DNA of 64,000 bases from Kitasatospora phosalacinea (GTDB taxonomy: Bacteria > Actinomycetota > Actinomycetes > Streptomycetales > Streptomycetaceae), in contig NZ_JNYE01000011.1 in NCBI RefSeq assembly GCF_000717185.1, positions 1 to 64,000 on the forward strand. The letters run 5' to 3'. The notes under the pieces were generated by a model. The model searched no databases. It was not told the DNA's origin and was given only the letters and a program-made list of their open reading frames with translations. The translations under genes and the position numbers were made by a program. Below, one piece after another: positions 7,848-18,153 of the stretch. The number at the start of each line of letters is the position of its first letter. The first letter of the stretch is position 1.

Positions 7848-8639
7848 TCAGCGCGGCAGTGGCGCCGTGGTCGACACGGTGTCCCCGCCGTCCTCGTACG
7901 CGTTCCAGTCGGTGGTGACCGAGCTCGCCGCCGACCCGATCACCCCGAGCACCAGGTAGACCACCAGCAGCGCCTTCGCGGCCCCGGTCAGCACCAGCGG
8001 CCGGGTCGCGGAGCGGACGGGCTCGGAGTCGACGGGGTCGCCGAACACGGCCTTGGGGTAGGCGGGGGTCAGCATCATCAGGTACGCCTGGAACCGCATC
8101 CGGTAGCGCAGAACCGCCGCGGTGGCCCCGAACAGGGCCTCCGGCATCCGGCCGAGCACCAGCACCACCAGCCAGCTGACGAACGACAGCGCCCACCAGC
8201 CGGTCTGCAGCAGCCCCTGGACGATCGCGGCGGGGACCGCCAGCAGCAGCCGGAAGAACACCGCGAGCCGGTTCAGCGGCCCGCCGGGCCGCAGCTCGAT
8301 CCGGACGGGGTGGTCGGGGGCCGCGAACCGGAACGGCGGGTAGCGGTCGGTGACCAGCAGCGAGGAGGCGTAGACCCGGGTGTCGTACGCCAGGTAGCCG
8401 CTGAGCCAGTCGGCGGCGAAGCGCGGCAGGCGGCCGCCGAACAGCGCGCCGAACCAGCCGATCACCACGACCACGAAGGCGACGACCGACAGCAGCCACA
8501 GCACCACGTACTGCGGGACCAGCAGCAGCAGGCGCAGCAGCACGGTGAGCCGGTTCTGCGGGCCGGGCGGGGGGATGTCCAGGGCCGGCTGGAACTCGGT
8601 GCGGTCCACCACCGGCACGTCCCACCTGGGCTGCTCCAT
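7848..8639 (-). CDS. DUF4389 membrane protein
   Basis: A 263-residue integral membrane protein of unknown function. It contains two DUF4389-type units, each with the pattern PP/GGP-NRL-V-RLLL-VP (PQNRLTVLLRLLLLVPQY and GPLNRLAVFFRLLLAVPAA). Each unit is followed by two hydrophobic helices, the phrase YLAYDTRVYASSLLVTDRYPPF sitting between them. A final helix lies near the C-terminus. The start is placed at the ATG 8637-8639 (MEQPRWDVPV). The frame stays open to 8813, but the added part would be Arg/Gly/Pro-rich translation of a repeat tract. It is convergent with the NUDIX gene, with only 28 bp between stops. Confidence 0.8.
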   Translation of the reverse strand: MEQPRWDVPVVDRTEFQPALDIPPPGPQNRLTVLLRLLLLVPQYVVLWLLSVVAFVVVVIGWFGALFGGRLPRFAADWLSGYLAYDTRVYASSLLVTDRYPPFRFAAPDHPVRIELRPGGPLNRLAVFFRLLLAVPAAIVQGLLQTGWWALSFVSWLVVLVLGRMPEALFGATAAVLRYRMRFQAYLMMLTPAYPKAVFGDPVDSEPVRSATRPLVLTGAAKALLVVYLVLGVIGSAASSVTTDWNAYEDGGDTVSTTAPLPR

Positions 8640-8683
8640 GGTTCGGCTCCCTGTTTCCCGTCCGTTCCCGGACGGTCGCTCTC

Positions 8684-8805
8684 GGTTGTTTCCGGTCGGT
8701 CCCGGTCGGTTCCGGTCGTCCCCGGTCGGTTCCGGCCTCCCCGGGCGCGTTCCCCGGTCCTCGTCCGGTCCTCGTCCGGTCCTCGTCCGGTCCTCGTCCG
8801 GTCGG
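8684..8805. repeat. Short tandem repeats between divergent DUF4389 and marP genes
   Basis: This stretch of the 293-bp intergenic region is built of GGTCGGTTCC-like 10-12-mers, then four copies of an 11-mer TCCTCGTCCGG between about 8759 and 8802. No gene or clear promoter was seen. It looks like replication-slippage repeats and not a CRISPR, because there are no spacers. Confidence 0.65.
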
Positions 8806-8932
8806 CCGTTCACGAGACCGGATGGTCAGACCGTCCCAACCGTTCCGGGACCGCTGCCCGCCGGATTGACCCGATCGGGCGACGGCCGGGGACCGGTGTC
8901 CCCCGCCCGGCGGGACGTGGGAGGGTGTTCGG

Positions 8933-10117
8933 GTGAATGTCCTGGATCTGCTGCTGATCGCCGCCGCGCTCGGCTTCGCCGTGTCCGGCTATCGGCAGGG
9001 GTTCGTGGTCGGCGCGCTCTCGGTGCTGGGCTTCCTGGGCGGCGGCCTGATCGCCGTCCAGCTGCTGCCGCTGCTGCTGCACCACCTCTCGCCGGGGACC
9101 ACCGCCTCGGTGGTGGCCGTGGTGGTGGTGATCGTGCTGGCGGCGGTCGGGCAGGCGGTCACCACGCACTTCGGGTGGAAGCTGCGGGGGCGGATCGGCC
9201 GGAACAAGGTGAAGACCCTGGACGCGGTCGGCGGCTCGCTGGTGAACGTGCTGTCGATGCTGCTGGTGGCCTGGCTGATCGGGTCGGCGCTGGCGGGCAC
9301 CTCGCTGCCGACCGTCTCCAAGCAGGTCCGCAGTTCGAAGGTGCTCGGCACGGTGCAGGAGGCGCTGCCGGACGACGCGCCGAACTGGTTCTCCGACCTC
9401 AGCCAGGACCTGGCCCGCAACGGCTTCCCGCAGGTGTTCAACCCGTTCGAGCAGGAGCCGATCACCGAGGTGGAGCCGCCCGACCCGGCGCTGGCCAACA
9501 GCCCGGGCGTGCTGCGGGCGAAGGGCTCGCTGGTGAAGGTGCTGGGCACCGCGGCCTCCTGCGGCAAGACGCTGGAGGGCTCCGGCTTCGTGTTCGCCCC
9601 GCACCGGGTGATGACCAACGCCCACGTGGTCGGCGGCGTCGACGAGCCGACCGTGCAGGTCGCCGGGGCGGGGCAGCTGTACGACGCGACGGTGGTCCGC
9701 TACGACTGGCAGCGCGACATCGCGGTGCTGGACGTGCCGAAGCTGAACGCCCCGCCGCTGGCCTTCGCGGGCGAGGCCCGCTCCAACGACTCGGCGATCG
9801 TCGCGGGCTTCCCGGAGAACGGCGCGTTCAACGTCCAGCCCGCCCGCATCCGCGGCCGGATCCAGGCCAACGGCCCGGACATCTACCACCGCGGCCAGGT
9901 CGTCCGGGACGTCTACTCGGTGCGCTCGCTGGTCCGCCAGGGCAACAGCGGCGGCCCGCTGCTGACCCCGGACGGGCAGGTGTACGGGGTGGTGTTCGCC
10001 AAGTCGCTGGACAGCTCCGACACCGGCTACGTGCTGACCGCCGCCGAGGTGCGGGAGGACGTGGTGCAGGGCGCCGCCGCGAGCGGGAAGGTCAGCACCG
10101 AGGGCTGCGCCCTGTGA
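8933..10117 (+). CDS. marP: MarP-family membrane serine protease
   Basis: A membrane-anchored trypsin-like protease with its catalytic domain outside the cytoplasm. Residues 1-125 are a CvpA-type domain with four predicted helices. Residues 190-394 are the protease, with His231 (TNAHVVGG), Asp262 (WQRDIAVLD) and Ser339 (RQGNSGGPLL) forming the triad. Cys210 and a Cys three residues from the C-terminus match the disulfide pair of Mycobacterium tuberculosis MarP, which that pathogen needs for acid and oxidative resistance. The GTG start at 8933 is the first plausible start. The M. tuberculosis genome also keeps nth, NUDIX and marP as neighbours, so this is a conserved block. Confidence 0.92.
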   Translation: MNVLDLLLIAAALGFAVSGYRQGFVVGALSVLGFLGGGLIAVQLLPLLLHHLSPGTTASVVAVVVVIVLAAVGQAVTTHFGWKLRGRIGRNKVKTLDAVGGSLVNVLSMLLVAWLIGSALAGTSLPTVSKQVRSSKVLGTVQEALPDDAPNWFSDLSQDLARNGFPQVFNPFEQEPITEVEPPDPALANSPGVLRAKGSLVKVLGTAASCGKTLEGSGFVFAPHRVMTNAHVVGGVDEPTVQVAGAGQLYDATVVRYDWQRDIAVLDVPKLNAPPLAFAGEARSNDSAIVAGFPENGAFNVQPARIRGRIQANGPDIYHRGQVVRDVYSVRSLVRQGNSGGPLLTPDGQVYGVVFAKSLDSSDTGYVLTAAEVREDVVQGAAASGKVSTEGCAL

Positions 10118-10241
10118 CCGCACGGACGCCGAAACCACTCTGACGGGCCGTCCGCCGCTCCTGGTAGCGTCGGCCGGGCTCACCCGAACGGCCGCACCGG
10201 GCCGCCGTGGCAGGAGCCCTCCGGGAGGTCGGACACACGTC

Positions 10242-10943
10242 ATGATGGGTCACTCGCACGCGGTCAGCGGCGCCCTGCTGTTCGCGGCCACCGCGCCGTT
10301 CGTCCCGCCGCTGATGGGCATGCACCTGCAGCCGGCGGACGTGCTGATGGGCACCGTGCTGTGCGCGGGCGCGGCCCTGCTGCCGGACCTGGACCACCAC
10401 GACGGCACCATCGCCAACTTCCTCGGCCCGATCTCCAAGGTGCTGTGCCAGTTCGTCGCCTGGGTCTCCGGCGGCCACCGGCACGCCACCCACTCGCTGC
10501 TGTTCGTGGCGCTGATGGGCGGCGGCAGCTGGGCCGGGATCACCTACCTGGGCCGGAACTTCACCATCGGCCTGACGTTCTTCCTGCTCGCGATGGCGAT
10601 CAAGGCGCTGCACCTCCACCCGCCGGGGGACGGCCCGCAGGGCTGGATCACCGTGATGGGCCTGGCCGCGCTCGGCACCTTCGGCATGCTCAACTGGCTG
10701 CCGAGCGCCCCGGGCTGGCTGCCGTACGCGGTGGCCCTGGGCACGCTGGCGCACCTGCTGGGCGACTGCCTGACCAAGCAGGGCTCGCCGCTGCTGTGGC
10801 CCCACAAGGAGCGCTACGAGGTCGTGCTGATCAAGCGCACCGGCAACAAGGTGGAGACCAAGATCCTGGTGCCGGTGATGACGCTGGCGACGTTCGCGCT
10901 GCTGCTGTGGTCCACCGCGATCTCGCCGACCGTGCTGAGCTGA
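10242..10943 (+). CDS. Membrane-bound metal-dependent hydrolase (YdjM/DUF457 family)
   Basis: A 233-residue inner-membrane protein of the YdjM-like family. It has the family pattern of conserved acidic and His residues between helices: N-terminal MGHSHAVSGALLF, GAALLPDLDHHDGTIA, and GGHRHATHSLLF, with a later LGDCLTK. These residues look metal-binding, but no substrate is established for the family. The start is the ATG at 10242; the next codon is also ATG (10245) and could be used. A long hairpin follows the stop. Confidence 0.85.
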   Translation: MMGHSHAVSGALLFAATAPFVPPLMGMHLQPADVLMGTVLCAGAALLPDLDHHDGTIANFLGPISKVLCQFVAWVSGGHRHATHSLLFVALMGGGSWAGITYLGRNFTIGLTFFLLAMAIKALHLHPPGDGPQGWITVMGLAALGTFGMLNWLPSAPGWLPYAVALGTLAHLLGDCLTKQGSPLLWPHKERYEVVLIKRTGNKVETKILVPVMTLATFALLLWSTAISPTVLS

Positions 10944-10957
10944 GCGTCCGCTGACGG

Positions 10958-11000
10958 GGCCGGGGCCCGTGCGGAGGACTCCTCCGTACGGGCCCCGGCC
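10958..11000. terminator. Long hairpin, probable bidirectional terminator
   Basis: Two 21-base arms with a single G-T mismatch lie between the YdjM-like gene (rightward) and the small leftward gene ending at 11024. It can serve both convergent genes. Confidence 0.72.
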
Positions 11001-11023
11001 GTTGCGCGTGCCGAGTGCGGGTC

Positions 11024-11227
11024 TCACCCCTCCCGGCGGAGTCGGGCGCCGACCCAGCGGGCGCGCCGTCCGATGATCTTCGGAATTCCGAGCCGGTACC
11101 CCGCGCTGCGTGGCGTCCGCCCGGTCGGCTCGTAGGGCCACTCCGGCTGCGGGACGTGCTGCTGCGAGCTGCTGCTGCCACGGCTGCGTCGGCGCGGCTG
11201 GGCTTCTCGATCGGGCATCCAGGTCAT
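11024..11227 (-). CDS. Small basic hypothetical protein
   Basis: A 67-residue, Arg-rich protein without a family I can name. It begins MTWMPDREAQPRRRSRG, has a Ser/Gln stretch, then GRTPRSAGYRLGIPKIIGRRARWVGARLRREG, which reads as a conserved actinobacterial motif rather than random GC-rich coding. An AGGGGA lies about ten bases before the ATG. It may be a nucleic-acid-binding or ribosome-associated small protein; that is only suggested by the charge. Confidence 0.5.
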   Translation of the reverse strand: MTWMPDREAQPRRRSRGSSSSQQHVPQPEWPYEPTGRTPRSAGYRLGIPKIIGRRARWVGARLRREG

Positions 11228-11360
11228 ACCGGAGGGATTCCCCTGGGCCGCCCGGAGTAACCGTGCCCGGGGCCGCCGACTGGCCTATGCGCTTGTCATA
11301 TGAACGGCGTCAACTCTGGGGGAGCGGGGGCCGGTTGGAGCCTGCCGCCCGGCCCGCCGC

Positions 11361-12329
11361 TCAGTCCTCCCCGTGCTGCCGGACCCACTCGATCAGCTCC
11401 GCGGTGAACTCCTCCGGGACCTCCTCGTGCGGGAAGTGCCCGACCCCCGGCAGCAGCCGCCACCGGTACGGCGCCGACACGAACTCGCCCGCCCCCAGCG
11501 CCGTCCGCGACAGCAGCACCGGGTCCGAGGCGCCCTGCACGTGCAGCACCGGCGCGGTGATCTGCTTCTTCATCCGGCGCGCGAACTGGATGCCGTCCGG
11601 CCGCGCCATCGACCGCATCAGCCAGCGGTACGGCTCGATCGAGCAGTGCGCGGTGCTCGGCACCTGGATCGCCTTCCGGTACGCCGCCACCGCCTCGGCG
11701 GGCAGCATGTTCGGCCCGGTCCAGTCCCGCAGGTACTCGCCCACCAGCGCGCCGTCGTCCGCGACCAGCCGGCGCTCCGGGATCCACGGCCGCTGGAAGC
11801 CCAGCACGTGCTCGAACGCGGCGATCTGCTTGCGGTCGGTCAGCAGCGCCCGGCGCAGGTGCCGCGGGTGCGCCGCCGACACCACCGTCAGGCTGCGGAT
11901 CACCGAGGGGCGCATCACCGCGGCCACCCAGGCCAGCGTGCCGCCGGTGGCGTGCCCGACCAGGTGCGCCCGCCGCTCGCCGAGCGAGCGGATCACGCCG
12001 GTGACGTCCAGTGCCAGGTTGCCCGGGTCGTAGCCGCGCGGGGTGCGGTCCGAGCCGCCCATGCCCCGCAGGTCCAGCGCGACCGCCCGGAAGCCCGCCC
12101 CGGCCAGCGCCGTCAGCTGGTGCCGCCACGCCCACCAGTACTCGGGCCAGCCGTGCACCAGCAGCACCAGCGGCCCCTCGCCGAGCTCGGCGATGTGGAA
12201 GCGCGCCCCGTTCGCCGCCAGGTCCCGGTGCGTCCACGGCCCGGCCGAGCGGACGCTCCACGGCTCCGCGGGCACCGGCGGGACGGGAACGGGAGTGGTC
12301 TCATCCACGGGCTTCTGGTCCAACGACAT
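11361..12329 (-). CDS. Alpha/beta hydrolase-fold protein (epoxide-hydrolase-like) lacking the usual nucleophile
   Basis: A 322-residue protein with the fold of epoxide hydrolases and haloalkane dehalogenases. It has the oxyanion HGWP (residues 59-62), DLRGMGGSD, a cap region, and GVGHFPHEEVPEEF near the C-terminus with the catalytic-type His. The nucleophile elbow reads GHATGG (125-130), where epoxide hydrolases have GHDWGG, so the nucleophile position is Ala127. If read correctly, normal covalent hydrolysis is impossible, and the protein may bind a ligand or act by another route. It is convergent with nothing close and reads toward the small gene at 11024. Confidence 0.85.
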   Translation of the reverse strand: MSLDQKPVDETTPVPVPPVPAEPWSVRSAGPWTHRDLAANGARFHIAELGEGPLVLLVHGWPEYWWAWRHQLTALAGAGFRAVALDLRGMGGSDRTPRGYDPGNLALDVTGVIRSLGERRAHLVGHATGGTLAWVAAVMRPSVIRSLTVVSAAHPRHLRRALLTDRKQIAAFEHVLGFQRPWIPERRLVADDGALVGEYLRDWTGPNMLPAEAVAAYRKAIQVPSTAHCSIEPYRWLMRSMARPDGIQFARRMKKQITAPVLHVQGASDPVLLSRTALGAGEFVSAPYRWRLLPGVGHFPHEEVPEEFTAELIEWVRQHGED

Positions 12330-12426
12330 ACCCGCAGCCTGTCATACCCGCCCTCCCCGCACCCGCCCGGCACTCGTGCACGCACGCAACCGTTACCGGC
12401 CGCCGCTCACCGGACCGGGCCGCGGC

Positions 12427-12897
12427 TCACTGGATCCGGCCGAGCGCCCGGTCGATCTCCTCCTTGGTGGCCGGCCGCGGCTTGGCGCTCCTCAGCACCT
12501 CGGCGGTGGCCTGGGCGCCCGCGATGGTGCGCTCCGGCTTCTTGATCTTCTTGAAGTAGCGGATCATCAGGAACGCCAGCAGTCCGGCGATCAGCACGTA
12601 CGCGCCGCCGACGATGGCGAACGACCAGCCGGTGGTGATGCCCAGCGCCTGCAGGCCCCAGGCGAAGGCGAAGGAGAACATCGGGATCGAGGCCAGCGCC
12701 ACCACGCCCGCCACCACGCCCGCGGCGGTGCCGACGCCGCCGCGCACCACGTCGGCCTTGATCTCGGCCTTGGCCAGCGCGATCTCGTCGTGCACCAGGC
12801 TGGACAGCTCGGCGGTGGCGTCGGCGAACAGTTCGCCGACGGTCCGCTCACCCTCGTGCGGGGTGCGGCCGTTCGGGGGTGCGGCTCCTGCGGCCAT
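12427..12897 (-). CDS. Phage holin family protein (actinobacterial Holin-X type)
   Basis: A membrane protein of about 156 residues. An N-terminal amphipathic region (TVGELFADATAELSSLVHDE) leads to two closely spaced hydrophobic helices (about 60-85 and 90-115), followed by a basic C-terminal tail (RYFKKIKKPERT). This is the pattern of the family called putative actinobacterial holin-X (Phage_holin_3_6). The ATG at 12895-12897, preceded by GGAGA, is preferred; a GTG at 12948 would add 17 residues. Despite the family name there is no sign of prophage around it. In streptomycetes this gene normally sits next to nhaA, as here, and is probably a housekeeping membrane protein. Confidence 0.8.
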   Translation of the reverse strand: MAAGAAPPNGRTPHEGERTVGELFADATAELSSLVHDEIALAKAEIKADVVRGGVGTAAGVVAGVVALASIPMFSFAFAWGLQALGITTGWSFAIVGGAYVLIAGLLAFLMIRYFKKIKKPERTIAGAQATAEVLRSAKPRPATKEEIDRALGRIQ

Positions 12898-13024
12898 CGG
12901 GAGGTCTCCGTTCGAAGGGCTGGGTGAGGCGTCCTGAGCGGCCGTCACGCGAGTGGGTGTCAGCTCAGCATCATGCCCCTACCGGCGAGTCGGGCACCAC
13001 TCCGGGTACCCGGCCGACGGCGTG

Positions 13025-14371
13025 TCACCCCTGCCGTTGGTACACATCGGGGATGCCGTCGCCGTCCTCGTCCAGGTTCTCCTCGTCGTACAGCTCCCGG
13101 TAGTGCCGGTTACGCCGCTTCAGCAGCAGCGAGCCGACCACCGCGCAGGTCAGCGAGCCGACCAGCACGGCCTCCTTGCACAGCTGGGCCAGGTGGTGGT
13201 CGTCCGGGAACGCCAGGTCGCTGATCAGCAGCGACACCGTGAAGCCGATGCCCGCGACGGTGGCCAGCGCCACCAGGTCGGACCAGGTCAGCTGCGGGTT
13301 CAGGGTGGCCCGGGTGTAGCGGGCGGCCAGCCAGGTGCCGCCGAAGATGCCCACCGACTTGCCGACCAGCAGCCCGATCACGATGCCCAGCGGCGCCGGC
13401 TGGGTGAACACCTCGCCCAGGATCTCCGCCGACACCGGCACGCCCGCCGCGAACAGCGCGAACACCGGCACCGCCAGGCCCGCCGACAGCGGCCGCACCA
13501 GGTGCTCGATGTGCTCGCCGGGGGACTGCTCCTCGCCCTCCTCGCGGTGGCAGCGCAGCAGCAGTCCCATCGCCACGCCCGCCACCGTCGCGTGCACCCC
13601 GCTCTCGTGCATCAGCGCCCAGATCACCACCGCCAGCGGCACGTACAGCCACCAGCCGTGCACCCCGCGCCGGTGCAGGAACCAGAACAGCACCAGCCCC
13701 GCCAGCGCCGCCCCCAGCGTCCAGAACTCGATCCCGGACGAGTAGAAGACCGCGATGACCAGGATCGCGATCAGGTCGTCCACCACCGCCAGGGTCAGCA
13801 GGAACGCCCGCAGCGCGGACGGCAGGTGACTGCCCACCACCGCCAGCACGCCCAGCGCGAAGGCGATGTCGGTCGCGGTCGGGATCGCCCAGCCCGCCGG
13901 GTGCCCGTTCGGCGCGGCCACGTTGATCACCGTGAACAGCACCGCGGGCAGCAGCACCCCGCACACCGCCGCCACCACCGGCAGCGCCGCCGCGCTCGGC
14001 GTGCGCAGCTCCCCGGCCACGAACTCGCGCTTCAGCTCGATGCCCGCCACGAAGAAGAAGACCGTCAGCAGCCCGTCCTGCGCCCAGGCCTCCAGCGGCA
14101 GGTCCAGGTGCAGCGGCCCGCTCGGCCCGACCGTGTACTCCAGCACCGCCTCGTACGCGTGCGGCCACAGGTTCGCCCAGAGCAGCGCGACCGCCGCGGC
14201 CGCCAGCAGCAGCACGCCGCCGACCGTCTCGGTGCGCAGCGCGTCGGTCAGGTAGCGGCGTTCGGGCAGCGACAGCAGGCCGAGGAACTGGCGGCGGTCG
14301 TCGGAGCCGCCGCGGTCGCTGGAGCTGTCGCGGTCGTCGGAGCTGCGGCGGTCGTCGGACGGGCTGGTCAC
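13025..14371 (-). CDS. nhaA: NhaA-type sodium/proton antiporter
   Basis: Inner-membrane antiporter exchanging Na+ for protons in pH and salt homeostasis. The 448-residue protein has FFFVAGIELKREF, PTATDIAFALG with the Asp matching E. coli NhaA Asp133, and LTLAVVDDLIAI with the Asp163/Asp164 pair. The GTG at 14369-14371, nine bases after AGGAGG, is the chosen start; the frame continues to 14488 without support. The N-terminus is a long Ser/Asp-rich tail (DDRRSSDDRDSSSDRGG) before the first helix, and the C-terminus ends in an acidic EENLDEDGDGIPDVY stretch resembling a Ca-binding loop. Both tails are longer than in E. coli NhaA. Confidence 0.95.
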   Translation of the reverse strand: MTSPSDDRRSSDDRDSSSDRGGSDDRRQFLGLLSLPERRYLTDALRTETVGGVLLLAAAAVALLWANLWPHAYEAVLEYTVGPSGPLHLDLPLEAWAQDGLLTVFFFVAGIELKREFVAGELRTPSAAALPVVAAVCGVLLPAVLFTVINVAAPNGHPAGWAIPTATDIAFALGVLAVVGSHLPSALRAFLLTLAVVDDLIAILVIAVFYSSGIEFWTLGAALAGLVLFWFLHRRGVHGWWLYVPLAVVIWALMHESGVHATVAGVAMGLLLRCHREEGEEQSPGEHIEHLVRPLSAGLAVPVFALFAAGVPVSAEILGEVFTQPAPLGIVIGLLVGKSVGIFGGTWLAARYTRATLNPQLTWSDLVALATVAGIGFTVSLLISDLAFPDDHHLAQLCKEAVLVGSLTCAVVGSLLLKRRNRHYRELYDEENLDEDGDGIPDVYQRQG

Positions 14372-14660
14372 GGCGGGGGACCTCCTGGGCGGGCGGCATG
14401 CGGACACACGGGTGGTGCAGTGCCGACCAGACTTCCCGGCGCGCCTCAGGTTCTTGGTACTTCCTTGACATCCTAGGGCGCGTGACAAGCGGTCAATCGG
14501 TTCGTCCCACTTTATGAGGATTTTCGGGGGTGCGACGGGCGGGCCCCCGGCGCACTGACCCGGATGGGTTCGGCCGGATGCGGACGACCCGCCGCGTTCC
14601 TAGGGTCGGCCGCAGAAGCGGGCCGCCGCCCCGGCCGCCCGCCCCGACCAGGAGGAATCG
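14372..14660. promoter_or_regulatory. Divergent intergenic region nhaA / serine hydrolase
   Basis: This 289-bp region must hold the promoters for nhaA (leftward) and the serine hydrolase (rightward). An AT-richer patch at about 14495-14530 (CAATCGG, TTTATGAGGATTTTC) is the most likely promoter area. No recognised operator was seen. Confidence 0.4.
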
Positions 14661-15806
14661 ATGCCCAGTCAGGAGACCGAACCCATACCGGTGCAGGCCG
14701 TGGGTCCCCAGGGGAGAGGAGACGTGGGCGCCGACACCGCCCAGCCCCCGTTAAGCGACCCGGACCTCGAACACCTGCTGCGCCCGCTGTTCGCCGCCGC
14801 CGCGCCCGAGGGCGGCATCGCCGTCGCGGCGATCCGCGGCACCGAGCGCACCGTCGCCTGCCGCGGCTACGCCGACCGGGCCGGGGAGCGCCCGGTGCGG
14901 GCCGACACCCGGTTCGAGCTCGGCTCGGTCACCAAGACCTTCACCGCCCTGCTGCTCGCCGACATGGTCGCCCGCGGCGAGGTCGGCTACGACGACCCGA
15001 TCGACCGCTACCTGCCCGCCGAGGTGCTGCCCGGCTACCCGCACGAGCGCCCGATCACCCTGCTGCACCTGGCCACCCACACCTCCGGGCTGCCCCGGCT
15101 GCCGGTCGGCCTCGCCCCCGCCGCGGTGCCCCGCTGGTTCACCAGCCCGTACGCCACGTTCAGCGCCGCGCACCTGCTGCGGGCGCTGCCCCGCACCCCC
15201 GTGCGCGGCACCCCGGGCACCCGGGTGCGGTACTCCAGCCTCGGCGCCGGACTGCTCGGCCTGGTGCTGGAGCGGGCCGCCGGGCAGCGCTACCAGGAAC
15301 TGCTCGGCGGGCGGGTCTGCGAGCCGCTCGGCCTGGTCGACACCTCCTGCGGCACCGGCCGGGACGAGACCACCGGCTACCGGCGCGGCCGCTGGATCCC
15401 CTCGTTCAAGGTCCCGGCGCTGCCCGGCGCGGCGGCGCTGCGCTCCACCGCCGACGACATGCTGCGCTACCTGCAGGCCCACCTCGCGGTGGACGCGGTG
15501 CCGATCCCCGAGCGGACCGGCGCGGCGGCCAGCCTGCGGACCGCGCTGCGCGAGGTGTCGCTGCCCCGGGTCGCCCGGCGCGGGTTCGGGCAGCGGATCG
15601 GCCTGAGCTGGCACCACCGCCCCGCCGAGGGCGCCGCGGACCGCGAGGTGGTCTTCCACAGCGGCTCGACCGGCCGCTGCACCGCCTTCGTGGGCTTCGA
15701 CCGGGCCGCGCAGACCGGCCTGGTCGTGCTGGCCGGGCCGCTCGCCACCGGGCGGCGCCGCTTCGCCCAGAGCGCGCACGAGGCGCTGCGGGCGCTGGCC
15801 GGCTGA
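14661..15806 (+). CDS. Serine hydrolase, beta-lactamase/penicillin-binding-protein-like
   Basis: A 381-residue protein of the class C beta-lactamase/DD-peptidase superfamily. The active-site serine is in GSVTKTF (SxxK, Ser89-Lys92), followed by a Tyr motif VRYSSLG in place of YxN, and HSGSTGR as the third motif. The ATG at 14661 has AGGAGGAATCG before it, an excellent ribosome-binding site. No signal peptide is obvious; residues 1-30 are polar. That argues for a cytoplasmic esterase or peptidase and not a secreted beta-lactamase. The substrate cannot be read from the sequence. Confidence 0.85.
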   Translation: MPSQETEPIPVQAVGPQGRGDVGADTAQPPLSDPDLEHLLRPLFAAAAPEGGIAVAAIRGTERTVACRGYADRAGERPVRADTRFELGSVTKTFTALLLADMVARGEVGYDDPIDRYLPAEVLPGYPHERPITLLHLATHTSGLPRLPVGLAPAAVPRWFTSPYATFSAAHLLRALPRTPVRGTPGTRVRYSSLGAGLLGLVLERAAGQRYQELLGGRVCEPLGLVDTSCGTGRDETTGYRRGRWIPSFKVPALPGAAALRSTADDMLRYLQAHLAVDAVPIPERTGAAASLRTALREVSLPRVARRGFGQRIGLSWHHRPAEGAADREVVFHSGSTGRCTAFVGFDRAAQTGLVVLAGPLATGRRRFAQSAHEALRALAG

Positions 15807-15831
15807 CCGGTCGGCCGACGGCACCGACGGG

Positions 15832-15868
15832 CCGGGCCCCGTTCCGCTTCGTGCGGAACGGGGCCCGG
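15832..15868. terminator. Bidirectional hairpin terminator
   Basis: Perfect 16-base arms (15832-15847 and 15853-15868) enclose a TTCGT loop between the convergent serine hydrolase and acs genes. Confidence 0.8.
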
Positions 15869-15886
15869 GCCGGGTGGTGCGGCGGA

Positions 15887-17842
<1,956 letters not shown>

Positions 17843-17938
17843 CGCGCACTCCTCATCGAGTCTCAAATACCGGGGAACCCCGTGCGGAGGGATTGTCCCG
17901 TGTGTCCCAGCGCACAGCTCACCAGGCCAACAGCTCCG

Positions 17939-17974
17939 TTGACAAGAGCTGCCGGGAAATTGGTGTAGACCTTT
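17939..17974 (+). promoter_or_regulatory. TTGACA promoter element with DasR-box-like sequence
   Basis: A TTGACA (17939-17944) is followed by ATTGGTGTAGACCTTT (17959-17974). The latter matches 12 of 16 positions of the streptomycete dre consensus ACTGGTCTAGACCACT, with the TGGT-N-TAGACC core intact. It lies between acs (leftward) and the NlpC/P60-like gene (rightward), and could affect either. The -10 element is not clear. Confidence 0.45.
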
Positions 17975-18153
17975 GATCGATCGAGGGCTCCGCCCCAGGT
18001 GGGCGCCGCCCCGGCGCGCCCGCCGGTCCTCCCGACCCCTTCCCGCCCCCCGCGCCGGTCAATCCCGCGCAACGCCTTGACGCTCCCGCCCGCCGGTACT
18101 CCACTGACAGTGCGCGACTCACTACTGTGCGCAACAGAAACGGGGGTACCGCC

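Noticed and set aside
8759..8802. Possible CRISPR-like array of 11-bp repeats
   Set aside because: Copies are directly adjacent with no spacers and no cas genes are present.
12427..12897. Prophage holin
   Set aside because: The family name is misleading: no lysin, capsid or integrase genes are near, and the gene sits in a conserved core position beside nhaA.
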